NCBI GenBank assembly: GCA_019638285.1
Contig: JAHBUB010000003.1
Coordinates: 62,001 to 126,000, forward strand
Origin: Cyclobacteriaceae bacterium
Lineage (GTDB): Bacteria; Bacteroidota; Bacteroidia; Cytophagales; Cyclobacteriaceae
Reading direction: 5' to 3'
Length of the DNA: 64,000 nucleotides
The position numbers and the translations under genes were made by a program. Positions 18,187-28,733 of the stretch are shown here, in pieces (within the stretch, counting starts at the first letter, position 1; each line of letters begins with the position of its first letter). The notes under the pieces are model-generated. The model ran no database searches. It was not told the DNA's origin and saw only the letters and a list, made by a program, of their open reading frames with translations.

Positions 18187-19250
18187 GCGTCATTTTTTTC
18201 CTTTGCCCAAAAGCAACCCTCTGGTGTAGTCAAGCCCATCCGATGGTCTCCTTTCGTATGGTTTAGAATACCTGGCCTTCTGTAATTGGCAATGATTTTC
18301 ACATCGTAAATCTCCTCTACACTGTTTTCAAATTTGATATGACCTACTATGCTCATGGTGGGCATGTGTAGGGCTACCACTCCACACATGGGTGAGTCTT
18401 TCGCAATAGGAAGATCACCGAAAGATGTGCTGGTTTTTCTAATCTTGGATAACCCAATCAACAAATAATTACCTATGCGATCCATTCCGCGTACAAATCC
18501 TTGTAGCCTTTTTATTACATCGTATTTACCACTGGCCGGATCCAGCACTGCGACTTCGCCTGTAGCAGAAAGCAGAAGAAATAATTTGCCGTCATAGAGA
18601 CGAGGGGAATGTGGCATCGGCAATTCCGTAGCAATAATTTCATTGGATTGTATGTCTATAAGAATACCTCCATTTGCTTTTTGTGGTTTCCATCCTTTTG
18701 GTGAATCACTTTGTCCCAGTGCAGTAGCATATACCAATCCATTTTCTGTAACGGCCAGCCCATTCAAATGACAATTGTCAGTAGGAGACATACGCGAAAT
18801 GAATTTTGGTTTCCATCGCGGAGTAAAACTATAATTGCTATCAATAGTGGCAAGACAGGAGAAGCGTGTGTTTACTGCCCATAGTTCATGGTTGTGCCAA
18901 TGCAAATCGTGAATATCCAATTCACCAGAATAATGCACGGTACGCGGCAAAAACATGGCATCGTAGGTATTGGGCTGTTTTGGGTAATTCGAGGCCATCT
19001 CAGGGGCGTTGGTCAATATCACTACCTCATGGCGTGTAGCAATGGCCAATTGCTTGTTATCCAATGCCATGCCCATGGGCTTATCAAAAGTTCGTGGTAA
19101 TTGCACCAACCGATCGGGATCTTGTGCGCTTATGAATATGACCTTGCCTGCCTGGTAGGTGGTAATGGCTATGGTACATCCCAGTTCGTATAACAACTGA
19201 GAGAAAGCAGGAGGGTGGGTGCAAGAAAACGGGGGAAGAGGTTGGCCCAT
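18183..19250 (-). CDS. DUF4915 / TIGR03032-like predicted beta-propeller protein
   Basis: The 355-residue protein resembles the TIGR03032/DUF4915 family: ELGCTIAITTYQAGKVIFI at the start, FDKPMGMAL, LPRTVHYSGELDIHDLHW, DNCHLNGLAV, FVRGMDRIGNYLLIGLSKIR. Repeated strand-rich segments suggest a beta-propeller. There is no signal peptide. No biochemical function is established that I know of. It is first in an operon with a carrier protein and a P450. Lineage-level similarity is by eye. Confidence 0.72.
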   Translation of the reverse strand: MGQPLPPFSCTHPPAFSQLLYELGCTIAITTYQAGKVIFISAQDPDRLVQLPRTFDKPMGMALDNKQLAIATRHEVVILTNAPEMASNYPKQPNTYDAMFLPRTVHYSGELDIHDLHWHNHELWAVNTRFSCLATIDSNYSFTPRWKPKFISRMSPTDNCHLNGLAVTENGLVYATALGQSDSPKGWKPQKANGGILIDIQSNEIIATELPMPHSPRLYDGKLFLLLSATGEVAVLDPASGKYDVIKRLQGFVRGMDRIGNYLLIGLSKIRKTSTSFGDLPIAKDSPMCGVVALHMPTMSIVGHIKFENSVEEIYDVKIIANYRRPGILNHTKGDHRMGLTTPEGCFWAKEKNDA

Positions 19251-19325
19251 CTATATTTATTCAAGATTTTAATTCAGGATTTAAAGTTAAACTAAATCCT
19301 GAATTTTAAATTTTAAGTCAATTAA

Positions 19326-21687
19326 CTATCTTTTTATCGTAAGATACCCTGTTAACTCAGGGCTACCGCTTCCAAATTCGATCTTATAGAAATAAATCCC
19401 AGTGGGTAAGTCTTTGCCTTTATCACTTTCTCCATTGAATCTTTTGGCGGGATCACTATTATTATAGTTTTCGATTTCAAATACTTTATCACCCCATCGG
19501 TTGAAAATAGAAACTTTGTTTTGTGGCTCAACAATCTCAATATTTTCAATTCTAAAGTAAGGATTGAATTGATCCCCATTCGGTGACATGCCTGTGTATA
19601 CAATAATTGAAGTAGTACCAGAGGGGGGAATGATAACTGGGGGTACGTAAGGGATGGTAATGTTAATGATGGCCTGGTCGCACAGTCCGCATTGATTACA
19701 AATTTCATAACCAATAACATCCACACCTGACGTGCCATCGTTGGGTGTATAAGAAATCTTTCCGTCCGATTGCACCACCACCACTCCTTTTGTAGGATTT
19801 TGTGTAATGTTTACATTAATGATGTCATTGACATGATGATAGGAAGTAACGACTGGGTCGACAGTGGATGATTCACCATGCAGCGCATTAAGAGATAATC
19901 CCGATGCAATGGGTTGTTCGCATCCGCGATCCAGTGCAATAAAATTGGCAGTAGGCGAGAATGTGATGGTATGCAAGGTGTTAACACCCGATCCATCTGA
20001 AAGCTTGGCATTCTTAATAGCAGGGGGTATTGCAGCATTACTGATTCCCCTCGATACCCACCAGAGTTGATCGGAGGAAAAATCAATTTCTATCCCTCTT
20101 ATCTCACCCGATGTATTGTTAATCAACGGAGTTGCAGTGCCTGCCACATCAGCAATATTGGCTTTGTAAATGGTGGCTACACCATCCAACTCCGAAAGTG
20201 CCCAGTAGACCATCCTGTTCTTGACATCCACTTTTACATCACGCATAAATCGCTGAGGAGATGAAATGCTTTGTGTGATAAGCACTTCTGGGTTGGTTCC
20301 ATCAAGATTCGATCTGGTTAATGTGCCAGTATTGGTGGAGCTCAAATCGTTTGAAGTATAATATAATTTCTTTCTTACAAGATCAACGGCCACACCAAAG
20401 GGATTACTGATAGTAGCCAGGTCTTGAATGGAGCCAACAGCAATGGGAGTAGGTAAGTTATAATCAGCACGTTGAATTTTTCCTCCTTCTGTGTAAGCAA
20501 AGTAGATCATGTGATTGGAGGGGTCCAATGCGACACCGCCAAAGCCTACGTAACCATATCCGTAATCCACCAGTGTATCGAGGGCAGAAAAGGTAGTTTC
20601 ATTGATAAAACCTTTGATGATGAGTGGTTGTGTCTCATCTGTCCAGTAGGCGTAGCGTGTGGTCTGATCAATGGCGATGCCATTGGTAGTAGATGTAAAA
20701 TCGGAAAAGTAGCGTTCGAAATCACTTCCGTCTGTATTCATTCGATGGATTTCATTGATACCCGGTTCTGTCCAATATAATTTTGGTGGGAGCGAAGAGC
20801 TGAAATCCAAGGCGACATCTACGGGAGCATTTAGACCTGTGACTATATTTATTTTCCCAGTACCACTGAGGCTTGATCTACCAATGGCGGACGTGCCATC
20901 CGCCCAGAAGAGAAATTCATTTTTGCGATCAAGTGCTATCCCATTTACAGTTGCTGCTAAATTATCTACAACGGTAATAGGGTTCGCCCCTGTGGTTAAA
21001 TCTCTGGCTATGATTTGACCCACTGAAGAATTTGTTCTATTAGAATAATAAAATCGTCCACCATTTGCATCGACAACAATGTCTGACATTTGTTCAACGC
21101 CAGGGTTTGGGACTATGGTAGTTACAACACCAGTTCCATTCAAGTTTACTATGCGTATTTCTCTGCTGGTACTCTGGGCAATAAAATAATATTTTGTTGT
21201 TGGTTACATCGATATCAAACCCTTGGATAAAGGCAGCACTGGAAAATCTGGCTGGGGGTAGTGCGGTTATAGTTCCAGTTGCATCCAAACTAATAGCTAC
21301 AATACTGCCATTATTAGAGAATAGTAATTCTCTCGTTATTGGATTGATCACTAAATAACGAAAGTTATTTCCAGTAGTTGACACACTAACTAAGTTCGAT
21401 GCATACCCCAACCGAGAATTGCCTCCAAAATCTGTTAGCGAGGCTTTTTTTATTCGTTCAAATGCACCATTGGTCTCAATCCAAAAAACGTTGTTGCGTT
21501 GTTCATCATAAACCAGGCTTCTGGGGGCGCTCACAAACGCATTTCCGTCTATTATCTCAAGCGAAGTGCCATCTACATTGCTTCTTCTAATATTTGACGC
21601 CCCATTCTCAGCGATGAATAGCTTTTGAGAAAAACCAACAACTGTAATGAAGAGTAAACAGGATACAATAGAGAGTCTTTTGAACAT
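19326..21687 (-). pseudogene. Secreted YWTD beta-propeller protein with type B T9SS domain, split by a one-base frameshift
   Basis: One gene is read in two frames. The upstream part (from ATG 21687; an earlier ATG is at 21723) has a signal peptide ending VGFSQ and YWTD/LDLR-type repeats such as RSNVDGTSLEII. At a run of four T on the minus strand (21183-21186) the frame changes. With three T the reading continues smoothly from NNKILF into IAQSTSREIR and the second ORF, which carries more propeller repeats (KLYWTEPGINEI, YAYWTDETQ) and a type B CTD (GMSPNGDQFNPYF, IFNRWGDKVFEIENY, YFYKIEF). The intact protein would be about 785 residues, secreted and surface-attached. Only the first part, lacking the sorting domain, can be made if the shift is real. 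Confidence 0.85.
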
Positions 21688-21840
21688 GGAGGTCAGCTGA
21701 GATTTACCCAAAGTTAATGGCATTATTACTCAAATGCCGAGGTTGAATCTATTTTATTGAGATGAAGTAACCCAATTGTCATTCAGTAACTCTACTTCAT
21801 GAAAGAAAATATCGTTTTGAAGTTTACTACAGTAAATGAA

Positions 21841-24800
21841 TTATTTTTTCAGGGTAAGGTATCCGTTCAACGAAGCTCTTCCACTTTCAAAATCCACCTT
21901 ATAAAAATACACTCCGCTGGGAAGTTTTTTCCCATTGTTCTGCCTCCCTTCAAATCTTCGGTCTGATAATTCAGGATTGTAGTTATCTATTTCAAACACT
22001 AGATCCCCCCAGCGATTGTAGATCGTTACACTGTTGTTGGGCTCTAGAAATTGGATGTTTTCAATGTGAAAGTGATCGTTTTTCCCATCGTTGTTGGGAG
22101 AAATTCCATTGAATGCGATGATTTCACCAGCCACATTGATAGCAATAGTTACATCTGTAAATGCCATAGAGGTATCATATATTCTGAAACTGATACTTGC
22201 ATTGCTACCGCTAAAGGTGGCGTTGGAATAATCCAAAGTGATCACCCCGTTACCATCATAGGAGATAGTCGCATTGCCAGTAGTAGTGAGGTTGGTCAAT
22301 GAAGCCAAGTCAAGATTGTCGTTCAGGTCATTTATATAATCTGTTATTAATAGCGTGATGACCTTGCCTGGAACAACCGAAGGAGGAGTTACTGGTGAAG
22401 TGAAGACAGGAGCCTCATTAAGAACGTCCACACTTACAGTTCCCTCGCTGCACAAACTGCATTGATTACAAATTTTATATTGAAACGAGTCACCCCCAAG
22501 GGTACCAATGTTTGCCACATAATCAATGCTCATGTTCGTCTTTATCGTGACAGTACCCTTCGTGGGGTTTTGTAAAATTGTTACCGTAAACGTGTCTCCT
22601 GCATTTCCGTTGGCCGTACTCACAACATCCACATTAAATGGCTGCCCTACGTTACTTTGTATCGAAGGAGACGCTGCAGTGGGTGTAGTACACGGGCCAC
22701 CTACAATTATTCCGGTGACAGGAAATACAAATAGTGGATCAGAATCGTCATCACTGGCGATAGTAATGGTTTCATTAAAAGTGCCGCCTGCCAGGCCACT
22801 TAAAGTGACATCGAAGGTGAGGGTGGAAATAATTCCATCATTACTTCCTATGATAATTTGTGGTGCGCTAAAAGTAGTACTGTAAGCCGATCCGGTAATA
22901 GAAAGATTAGAAATATCCATATCCACCATGCCGAAATTGGCAATGGTCAGCGTGCGGGTAATGTCCGTTCCTTGCATGCCGGCACCAAAATCAATGGCAG
23001 TCGATTGTCCATTTAAAATTTCAGGGTCTGAATAGCGATCCAATCCATCAAATACACTTATTTCTGGGCCATAGATCTCTCCAAATATACCAAACTCAAA
23101 ATTTCCTTCATCTGTATCATTATTAACGATCCTAAGTGTTTCATCAAAAAGACCCGCCACGGTTCCCGATAAAATGATTTCTATGGTCTCCGAATTGTCG
23201 GGTGCTATTACTGTGGGTGGTGTGGAGGATAAGCTATAAGCAGTTCCTGATAAAACCACATTGGTGATGTTGAGATTTCCAGCGCCATTGTTGAATATTG
23301 TGATCTGCCTGGTTGGGTTGTTTCCTCTATATTCAGAATAAAAATCGAGCCCATAAGTATCTCCATGATAGATTTGATCGCCCATTACCACATTGTAGAC
23401 GACTATCTCCGGTTCGGGTGTGGCGGTGACAACGCCAGAGACAGGGAATGTAAAAGTACCCGGAAAATTATCACTTGTAATAGAAAGGTTTTCAGTAAAA
23501 GAATCTGGTGTTAAATTGCTTAGATCTACAGAAAATGTATAGCTGGTTTCTGCGGCAATAGTAAAGGGGGAGGGTGAAGTAGAGAATGCGGTGCCAGTAA
23601 TAGCCACCACCACGTTGGTAATAGGTATATCCTGCTTGTTAACAATTGTAAAACTCCTGGGTTTAGTCGATGGTAATTTATCAATAGAACCGAAATCAAC
23701 AGCAGAAGCCTGACCATTGATAATTTCTGGGGCGGTTGTATCCACTCCATAAAATGCGGTAAGACAACCTTGACCTGCGTCAGTAATGTTCCAATTGAAA
23801 TTCGAAATGAGATAAGCCCGGGCAGTTTCACCAGCACAATAATAGAGACCGGAAGCGCCAAAATACACATAATTTTTTAGCGATTGAGAGGCCCATCCTT
23901 CCAGAAGATTGTCGTAGTGCGCTACGGAAAGCCCGGAATTATCGAACATGCTGTAGGCGGTAGATAAGCTGGAAATAATCCATCCGTTAAGGTCTTGATC
24001 AAATGCAGTTGCATTTAAGAACATTGCACCCATATTGGTGACTTTACTCACATCCCAGATGCTGATGTCCTGGTTAAATGAAGTGGTACCGTTAAACATA
24101 CCACTCATATTGGTTACATTTCCAACATTCCATCCACTGATATCTTGATTGAACGCAAAGGCTCGGTCAAACATGCTGGACATATTTGTGACATTATCCA
24201 CTGTCCATCCACTGATATCTTGGTTAAATGTGGGGTGTTTATTGAACATAAAACTCATGTCTTTTACGTTACTCACATCCCAATTGGTGATGGGTTGGTC
24301 GAATGCAATGGCCTCGCTAAACATATGTGACATTGAATTTACATTGGTCAAATTCCAACCACTGATATTCTGATTGAATGCCCTAGCCCCCTGGAAAAGG
24401 CCACTCATGTCAGTTACATTGGCAGTATTCCAGCCTCCTATGTCTTGATTGAAATCGTTTGCAAAACTAAACATGGCAGAGAGTGTGGTTACCTGTCCTG
24501 TATTCCAGCCACTAATGTCCTGATTGAAGACGCTTGCCCCGGTAAACATGGCTGACATATTCTTCACATTATTGACTACCCAGCTACTTATGTTTTGGTT
24601 AAAGGTTCCGGCAAAATAAAACATTTGAGACATGTTGGTCACATTGCTTACATCCCAGTTATCGAGTGGCTGATCGAATGAATTGGCATCATCAAAAAGC
24701 GCTGACATATTGGTAATCGTACTTACGTCCCAATGGTTAATATTGTCGTTGAGAGCAGTTGCCTTCCGAAACATTTTTGACATATTCGTAGCACCCGAGA

Positions 24801-25716
24801 GGTTGGGACTATCAGTGGCAGTGATCCTTAAGTTACTACAACCTTCAAAGGCTGAAGCCATCGAAGTCCAGGGATTGTTGCCCCATTGCTCCACTGTTAA
24901 TATTTTGTAAGCATCCTTTGAAACAAAAAAGCTGGATTTATTAAAGAATATTCTGGGAAAGTTTCCGGTAATCTCTAACCGATAAATCCCCGGACTTCCA
25001 AAGTCTATAATGACATTCCCTGTTTGGTTTAGGAGGGTTCCAGTATGAGTAGGATTGCCTACCTCCACCCACAATACATTGTAATTATAACCCGCACCAG
25101 TGGTAGGAATCTCAATTTGTGTATCGGTGGTTTTACCAGAATTATCAGTCTTCCAGGTGGTAATAAAAGGTGATTGGTCCTGGATGACTTTGGTACCTGA
25201 TGCACCCAGCGAGGGAGTAAAAGAAACAGCAGTTGTCCAGGTGAAGTTGCTATTGGTAAGAATTGGAATGCTAAAAACATTGCCCGTGGTGGCACCGGGT
25301 GCCACATTGGCTGCAATGTAAAAGTATCGATTAAGGCCATCTCCGGGAATGATTTGAGAGAAGCTGCCAAAGTTAATGGTTTCACCTCCTCCCATAGAGG
25401 CGCCTGACGTACCAACCAGGGTGGCTGAATTAAAATCATCTACATTGTTGAAATACAATTCAAAGTTGAGAATATCGGCTGAGGTATAGGTGTTACCTGT
25501 TGCTTGCGTAGTGAGTCCTTCGAGGGTGGCATTGCCCCCTGTTGCATTAATACGAAAACCATAAACTCGTTGTTTATTGAGTTTATAGATATCCACGTTG
25601 CTGGCGCCTAAATCAGCAGCTTCTACTGTTTGTGAATAGGCTACACTGCTGCCTGTGAGCGCCAGCAAAACGATTACTATGAAACGAGAATATTTTAGAG
25701 CGAATCGAAATGCCAT
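21841..25716 (-). CDS. Large BspA-like repeat surface protein with type B T9SS domain
   Basis: After a signal peptide (ending AYSQ) there is an N-terminal BNR/sialidase-like region, then about 11 copies of a 24-25 residue BspA/DUF285-type repeat (pattern W-[DN]-V-x-N-V-T-N-M-S-x-M-F, then FNQDISGW; DNA about 23900-24800). Three choice-of-anchor D type domains follow (EIINGQASAVDFG), then cadherin-like segments and a type B CTD (NGISPNNDGKNDHF, IYNRWGDLVFEIDNY). BspA repeats mediate adhesion in other bacteria. ATG 25716 is preferred to 25743 because it directly precedes the basic and hydrophobic signal segment. It is probably an adhesin exported by T9SS. At about 1290 residues it is the largest protein in the window. 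Confidence 0.88.
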   Translation of the reverse strand: MAFRFALKYSRFIVIVLLALTGSSVAYSQTVEAADLGASNVDIYKLNKQRVYGFRINATGGNATLEGLTTQATGNTYTSADILNFELYFNNVDDFNSATLVGTSGASMGGGETINFGSFSQIIPGDGLNRYFYIAANVAPGATTGNVFSIPILTNSNFTWTTAVSFTPSLGASGTKVIQDQSPFITTWKTDNSGKTTDTQIEIPTTGAGYNYNVLWVEVGNPTHTGTLLNQTGNVIIDFGSPGIYRLEITGNFPRIFFNKSSFFVSKDAYKILTVEQWGNNPWTSMASAFEGCSNLRITATDSPNLSGATNMSKMFRKATALNDNINHWDVSTITNMSALFDDANSFDQPLDNWDVSNVTNMSQMFYFAGTFNQNISSWVVNNVKNMSAMFTGASVFNQDISGWNTGQVTTLSAMFSFANDFNQDIGGWNTANVTDMSGLFQGARAFNQNISGWNLTNVNSMSHMFSEAIAFDQPITNWDVSNVKDMSFMFNKHPTFNQDISGWTVDNVTNMSSMFDRAFAFNQDISGWNVGNVTNMSGMFNGTTSFNQDISIWDVSKVTNMGAMFLNATAFDQDLNGWIISSLSTAYSMFDNSGLSVAHYDNLLEGWASQSLKNYVYFGASGLYYCAGETARAYLISNFNWNITDAGQGCLTAFYGVDTTAPEIINGQASAVDFGSIDKLPSTKPRSFTIVNKQDIPITNVVVAITGTAFSTSPSPFTIAAETSYTFSVDLSNLTPDSFTENLSITSDNFPGTFTFPVSGVVTATPEPEIVVYNVVMGDQIYHGDTYGLDFYSEYRGNNPTRQITIFNNGAGNLNITNVVLSGTAYSLSSTPPTVIAPDNSETIEIILSGTVAGLFDETLRIVNNDTDEGNFEFGIFGEIYGPEISVFDGLDRYSDPEILNGQSTAIDFGAGMQGTDITRTLTIANFGMVDMDISNLSITGSAYSTTFSAPQIIIGSNDGIISTLTFDVTLSGLAGGTFNETITIASDDDSDPLFVFPVTGIIVGGPCTTPTAASPSIQSNVGQPFNVDVVSTANGNAGDTFTVTILQNPTKGTVTIKTNMSIDYVANIGTLGGDSFQYKICNQCSLCSEGTVSVDVLNEAPVFTSPVTPPSVVPGKVITLLITDYINDLNDNLDLASLTNLTTTGNATISYDGNGVITLDYSNATFSGSNASISFRIYDTSMAFTDVTIAINVAGEIIAFNGISPNNDGKNDHFHIENIQFLEPNNSVTIYNRWGDLVFEIDNYNPELSDRRFEGRQNNGKKLPSGVYFYKVDFESGRASLNGYLTLKK

Positions 25717-25958
25717 AGCGCAATGAATTTGAGTTAGGTACAATCAATAAAAATCGGGATTTATGATGAGAATATGCCCCAAATAAGGTATTAATTGCTC
25801 TTAATTTTGATTAATGGTATTCGGTGGGTAATACTTCCCCGCGAGTCAAACGTAAACTTAAATCCAGTGCATGGGTCTCACTTGCGTTTTCTTTCCAGTG
25901 GCTCCCGGAGGGAGATACTGCAAATAATTGGATATTAGAAAACTATTTAGTTGTCTTC

Positions 25959-27455
25959 TTAAAAGTCAAAGGCTTTCTCCATTTCGGATTTGATATCAAC
26001 TTTGCTTTCGATAGGATAAAACTCATTGGCGATTACGGAATAGTGATAAAAAGATTCCCAGTACGCTTGGCGTTGTACAATTTGGTCAATGGCATCCACG
26101 ATGTAGTCCACTTCGCTTTCGGTCATGATCGGATGAAGGGACAGCCGCACCCAACCTGGCTTTTCTGAGAGGTCACCCAGATCAATTTTTTGGGTAATGT
26201 GACTTGACTGTTCTTTGGTAACGTGAAGCAGGTAATGGCCATAGGTTCCGGCACAGGAACAACCACCGCGAACCTGTATGCCAAAGTGATCGCTGAGTAC
26301 GCGTACCAGCAGGTTGTAATGAAGTCCTTCCAAATAAAAAGAAAATACACTTATGCGTCTTGCCTTCAAGTCGCCCATGAGGTGTAGGGTAGGGATTTTA
26401 GAAAACCCTTTGACAGCCCTGTCTATCAGTATTTCCTCTTTTTCCCGAATGGCTGCTGTGGTCATCTGCTCTTTCAATCGGATGGCGAGTGCTGTCTTGA
26501 TGGTTTGTAGAAAGGCGGGTGTCCCTCCATCTTCGCGGGTCTCTACATCTTCGTAGTAGTGATGTTCTCCCCATGGATTGGTCCAGGTGACGGTGCCGCC
26601 TCCCGGCTGATCCGGTATGCGGTTGGTGTACAACGACTTGTTGAAAATCAATACCCCTGTGCTTCCCGGTCCACCAAGAAATTTATGCGGACTAAAGAAG
26701 ATGGCATCCAAAGCAGCATCAGAATTGGCAGGGTGCATGTCAATGTCCACGTAAGGAGCGGAGGCTGCAAAATCCACAAAGCATAATCCGCCATGACGGT
26801 GCATGATCTCAGCCAGCTCATGGTAGGGAGTGATGATTCCTGTTACATTGCTGCAGGCGGTAAAGGAGCCAATCTTTGTTTTTCGGTTGCTGTATTTCTG
26901 CAGTTCTGCTTCCAAATGAGCAGGAGCTATCAAAAGGTTGTCGCCCGGAGGAATTACCACTACATCCACTTCGCACTCCAGCCAGGAAGTCTGGTTGGAG
27001 TGATGCTCCATGTGTGTGATAAAGACCACAGGCTTTTCTTCTTCAGGAATAGAATAATAGGGCTTGGCCTTTTCAGGAATATGCAATCCTAGCATGCGTT
27101 GCAACTTGGCAAGCACCCCCGTCATGCCGCTGGAAAAGGTGAGTAAGGCATCGCCATCATTGGCGTGCACGTGTTTCTTAATAATGGCATGCGCAATCTT
27201 GTAGGCATGGGTCATCGATTCACCGGTAAGGCTTGACTCGCTGTGGGTATTGCCCACCAGCGGCCCAAACTTATTTGTGAGTGTATCTTCGATGGGTTGG
27301 TACAATCGGCCAGAAGCAATCCAGTCGGCATAGATCAGTTTCTTTTCTCCGGCTGCAGTTTGCACGGTGATATTGTGTCCAATTGTGTTGCTAGCGATGC
27401 TTGTAAAGTCGGTGTGTGTAGTTGCCTTTTTTATAGATGTTAAAACCTCGTTCAT
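25959..27455 (-). CDS. Class V PLP aminotransferase / cysteine desulfurase-like enzyme
   Basis: This is a 498-residue fold type I PLP enzyme of the class V (NifS/SufS-like) group. Seen: YADWIASGR near the start, GNTHSESSLTG, FSSGMTG, HMEHHSNQTSW, VDFAASAPYVDID, PLP lysine in FSPHKFLGGPGS, and RGGCSCAGTYGHYL, the Cys-containing loop. It is longer than SufS (34014) and not next to Fe-S genes, so cysteine desulfurase activity is possible but not certain. ATG 27455 is chosen because the 21 residues before it look non-coding. It stands alone, divergent from the alkylation repair gene. Confidence 0.82.
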   Translation of the reverse strand: MNEVLTSIKKATTHTDFTSIASNTIGHNITVQTAAGEKKLIYADWIASGRLYQPIEDTLTNKFGPLVGNTHSESSLTGESMTHAYKIAHAIIKKHVHANDGDALLTFSSGMTGVLAKLQRMLGLHIPEKAKPYYSIPEEEKPVVFITHMEHHSNQTSWLECEVDVVVIPPGDNLLIAPAHLEAELQKYSNRKTKIGSFTACSNVTGIITPYHELAEIMHRHGGLCFVDFAASAPYVDIDMHPANSDAALDAIFFSPHKFLGGPGSTGVLIFNKSLYTNRIPDQPGGGTVTWTNPWGEHHYYEDVETREDGGTPAFLQTIKTALAIRLKEQMTTAAIREKEEILIDRAVKGFSKIPTLHLMGDLKARRISVFSFYLEGLHYNLLVRVLSDHFGIQVRGGCSCAGTYGHYLLHVTKEQSSHITQKIDLGDLSEKPGWVRLSLHPIMTESEVDYIVDAIDQIVQRQAYWESFYHYSVIANEFYPIESKVDIKSEMEKAFDF

Positions 27456-27606
27456 GATTAGGGAAATTTTATTTGAATTTACGGTATTTTGCGCTCTTAA
27501 TAAAAGCAATAGAGACATCTCATACCTGGTTGCCCATGCATCCGTATAATACGCACGAGTGGAGGGCGGTATTCAATACTCACTGCTATCCGTTATCTTT
27601 ATTCCC

Positions 27607-28278
27607 ATGATCCACTACTTGTCCACCTTACAAGCTGAGTTTGAGCGCCAAGCCAATCCAAAGATTGCAGCAGGCCAGAAGGCGTACATGAAAAATCGTT
27701 TTGAGTTCTATGGCATTCCGGCCCCGCAACGGAAAGAAACCCAAAAACCCTTTCTGCTAAAGCAACAGTTGCCACCCAAGAAAGCCCTGAAAAGTCTGGT
27801 GAAGCAACTATGGAACCAGCCACAGAGGGAATATCAAATGTTTGGGCAGGAACTGGTACACAGATACAGCAAGCAATTGGAAAAAGAGGATATCGCTTTG
27901 CTTGAGTATATGGTTACCCACAAATCGTGGTGGGATACGGTAGATTTCATTGCTGCCAATACGATGGGGGCTTATTTCCAACTGTATCCCGAGTTACGAA
28001 AGGAGTACGTGAAAAAATGGCTTGCCTCTGACCACATGTGGCTGCAACGGTCAGCGTTGTTGTTTCAATTGAAATACAAAGACCAACTGGATAAGGAACT
28101 ACTTGCTAACACCATCAGGCAATTACAAGGCTCAAAAGAATTTTTCATCAACAAGGCCATCGGATGGACGTTGAGGCAGTATAGCAAAACCAATCCTAAG
28201 TGGGTGAAGGATTTTGTACGCGACACGCCCACACTCGCCAACCTCAGTAAGCGCGAGGCCCTAAGGTTGATTATCTGA
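27607..28278 (+). CDS. DNA alkylation repair protein (AlkD-like HEAT repeat)
   Basis: The 223-residue protein matches the AlkD family by MKNRFEFYGIPAPQRKE, QMFGQELVHRY, HKSWWDTVDFIAANTMG, WLQRSALLFQLKYK and INKAIGWTLRQYSKTNPKWV. These are the HEAT-like helices and DNA-facing aromatic and acidic residues (the WWDTVD motif). AlkD glycosylases excise alkylated purines. ATG 27607 is preferred to an upstream start at 27559. Followed by repeat arrays with no gene. Confidence 0.9.
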   Translation: MIHYLSTLQAEFERQANPKIAAGQKAYMKNRFEFYGIPAPQRKETQKPFLLKQQLPPKKALKSLVKQLWNQPQREYQMFGQELVHRYSKQLEKEDIALLEYMVTHKSWWDTVDFIAANTMGAYFQLYPELRKEYVKKWLASDHMWLQRSALLFQLKYKDQLDKELLANTIRQLQGSKEFFINKAIGWTLRQYSKTNPKWVKDFVRDTPTLANLSKREALRLII

Positions 28279-28284
28279 TTTTAC

Positions 28285-28426
28285 ATAGAACTTAAGATTT
28301 AAGGTTCCAAGTTTCAAGCGGTCAAAACTTTAAACCTTGAATTTGGAACCTTGAACTTTGAACCTTGAACTTTGAACTTTAAACCTTGAACTTTAAACTT
28401 TGAACCTTGAACTTTAAACCTAAAAC
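28285..28426. repeat. Degenerate heptamer array (TTGAACC/TTTGAAC/TTAAACC type)
   Basis: About 140 bp consist of 7-bp steps such as AACCTTG-AACTTTG-AACCTTG-AACTTTA. It follows the AlkD gene directly. The same unit recurs at 30357-30388, 32669-32742 and 37343-37398, and as the palindrome around the IS (6213-6232, 7541-7560). It starts a 740-bp gene-free stretch (28279-29019) that also holds the repeats listed next. No coding potential is seen. Confidence 0.85.
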
Positions 28427-28536
28427 TTACTTTCCCGCAGTGTCTCCTGTAAGGGACTCTGGCGGAATGAGAGTTGTGAATAGCTTGAGATTCTTTGCTC
28501 CATCCACAAGCCTTTGCGCGGTGACTCAGAATGACG
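28427..28536. repeat. Dispersed ~110-bp repeat, copy A
   Basis: It begins TTACTTTCCCGCAG, then CTCCTGTAAGGGACTCT, GAATGAGAGTTGT, AGCTTGAGATTCTTTGCTCC, CACAAGCC, and ends CTCAGAATGACG. Copies B (28734-28855) and C (30123-30258) have the same order of blocks. The reverse complement contains the pattern GTCATTCTGAG...AAGAATCTCA that occurs as a dispersed repeat in many bacteria. Short ORFs across it look like chance. Confidence 0.8.
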
Positions 28537-28676
28537 ACAACACCGGTTGTAGTTCATGCCTTGGCGATGACATGCAAAAGATCGGAGCGGTTATACTCCG
28601 GGCCATAAAAATACCCCTCAACTATCATCTCTTTTTTCCGATTTTTCCTATATCGGTCAGAAATGCCAAACCGGGG

Positions 28677-28731
28677 ATAGTGTATAGATAAAGCATAGAT
28701 AGTGTATAGATAAAGTATGGATAGTGTATGG
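28677..28731. repeat. 22-bp tandem repeat, 2.5 copies
   Basis: ATAGTGTATAGATAAAGCAT is followed by AG, repeated at 28699-28720 with two differences, and again partly at 28721-28731. It lies between copies A and B of the dispersed repeat. No gene is associated. Confidence 0.85.
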
Positions 28732-28733
28732 CA

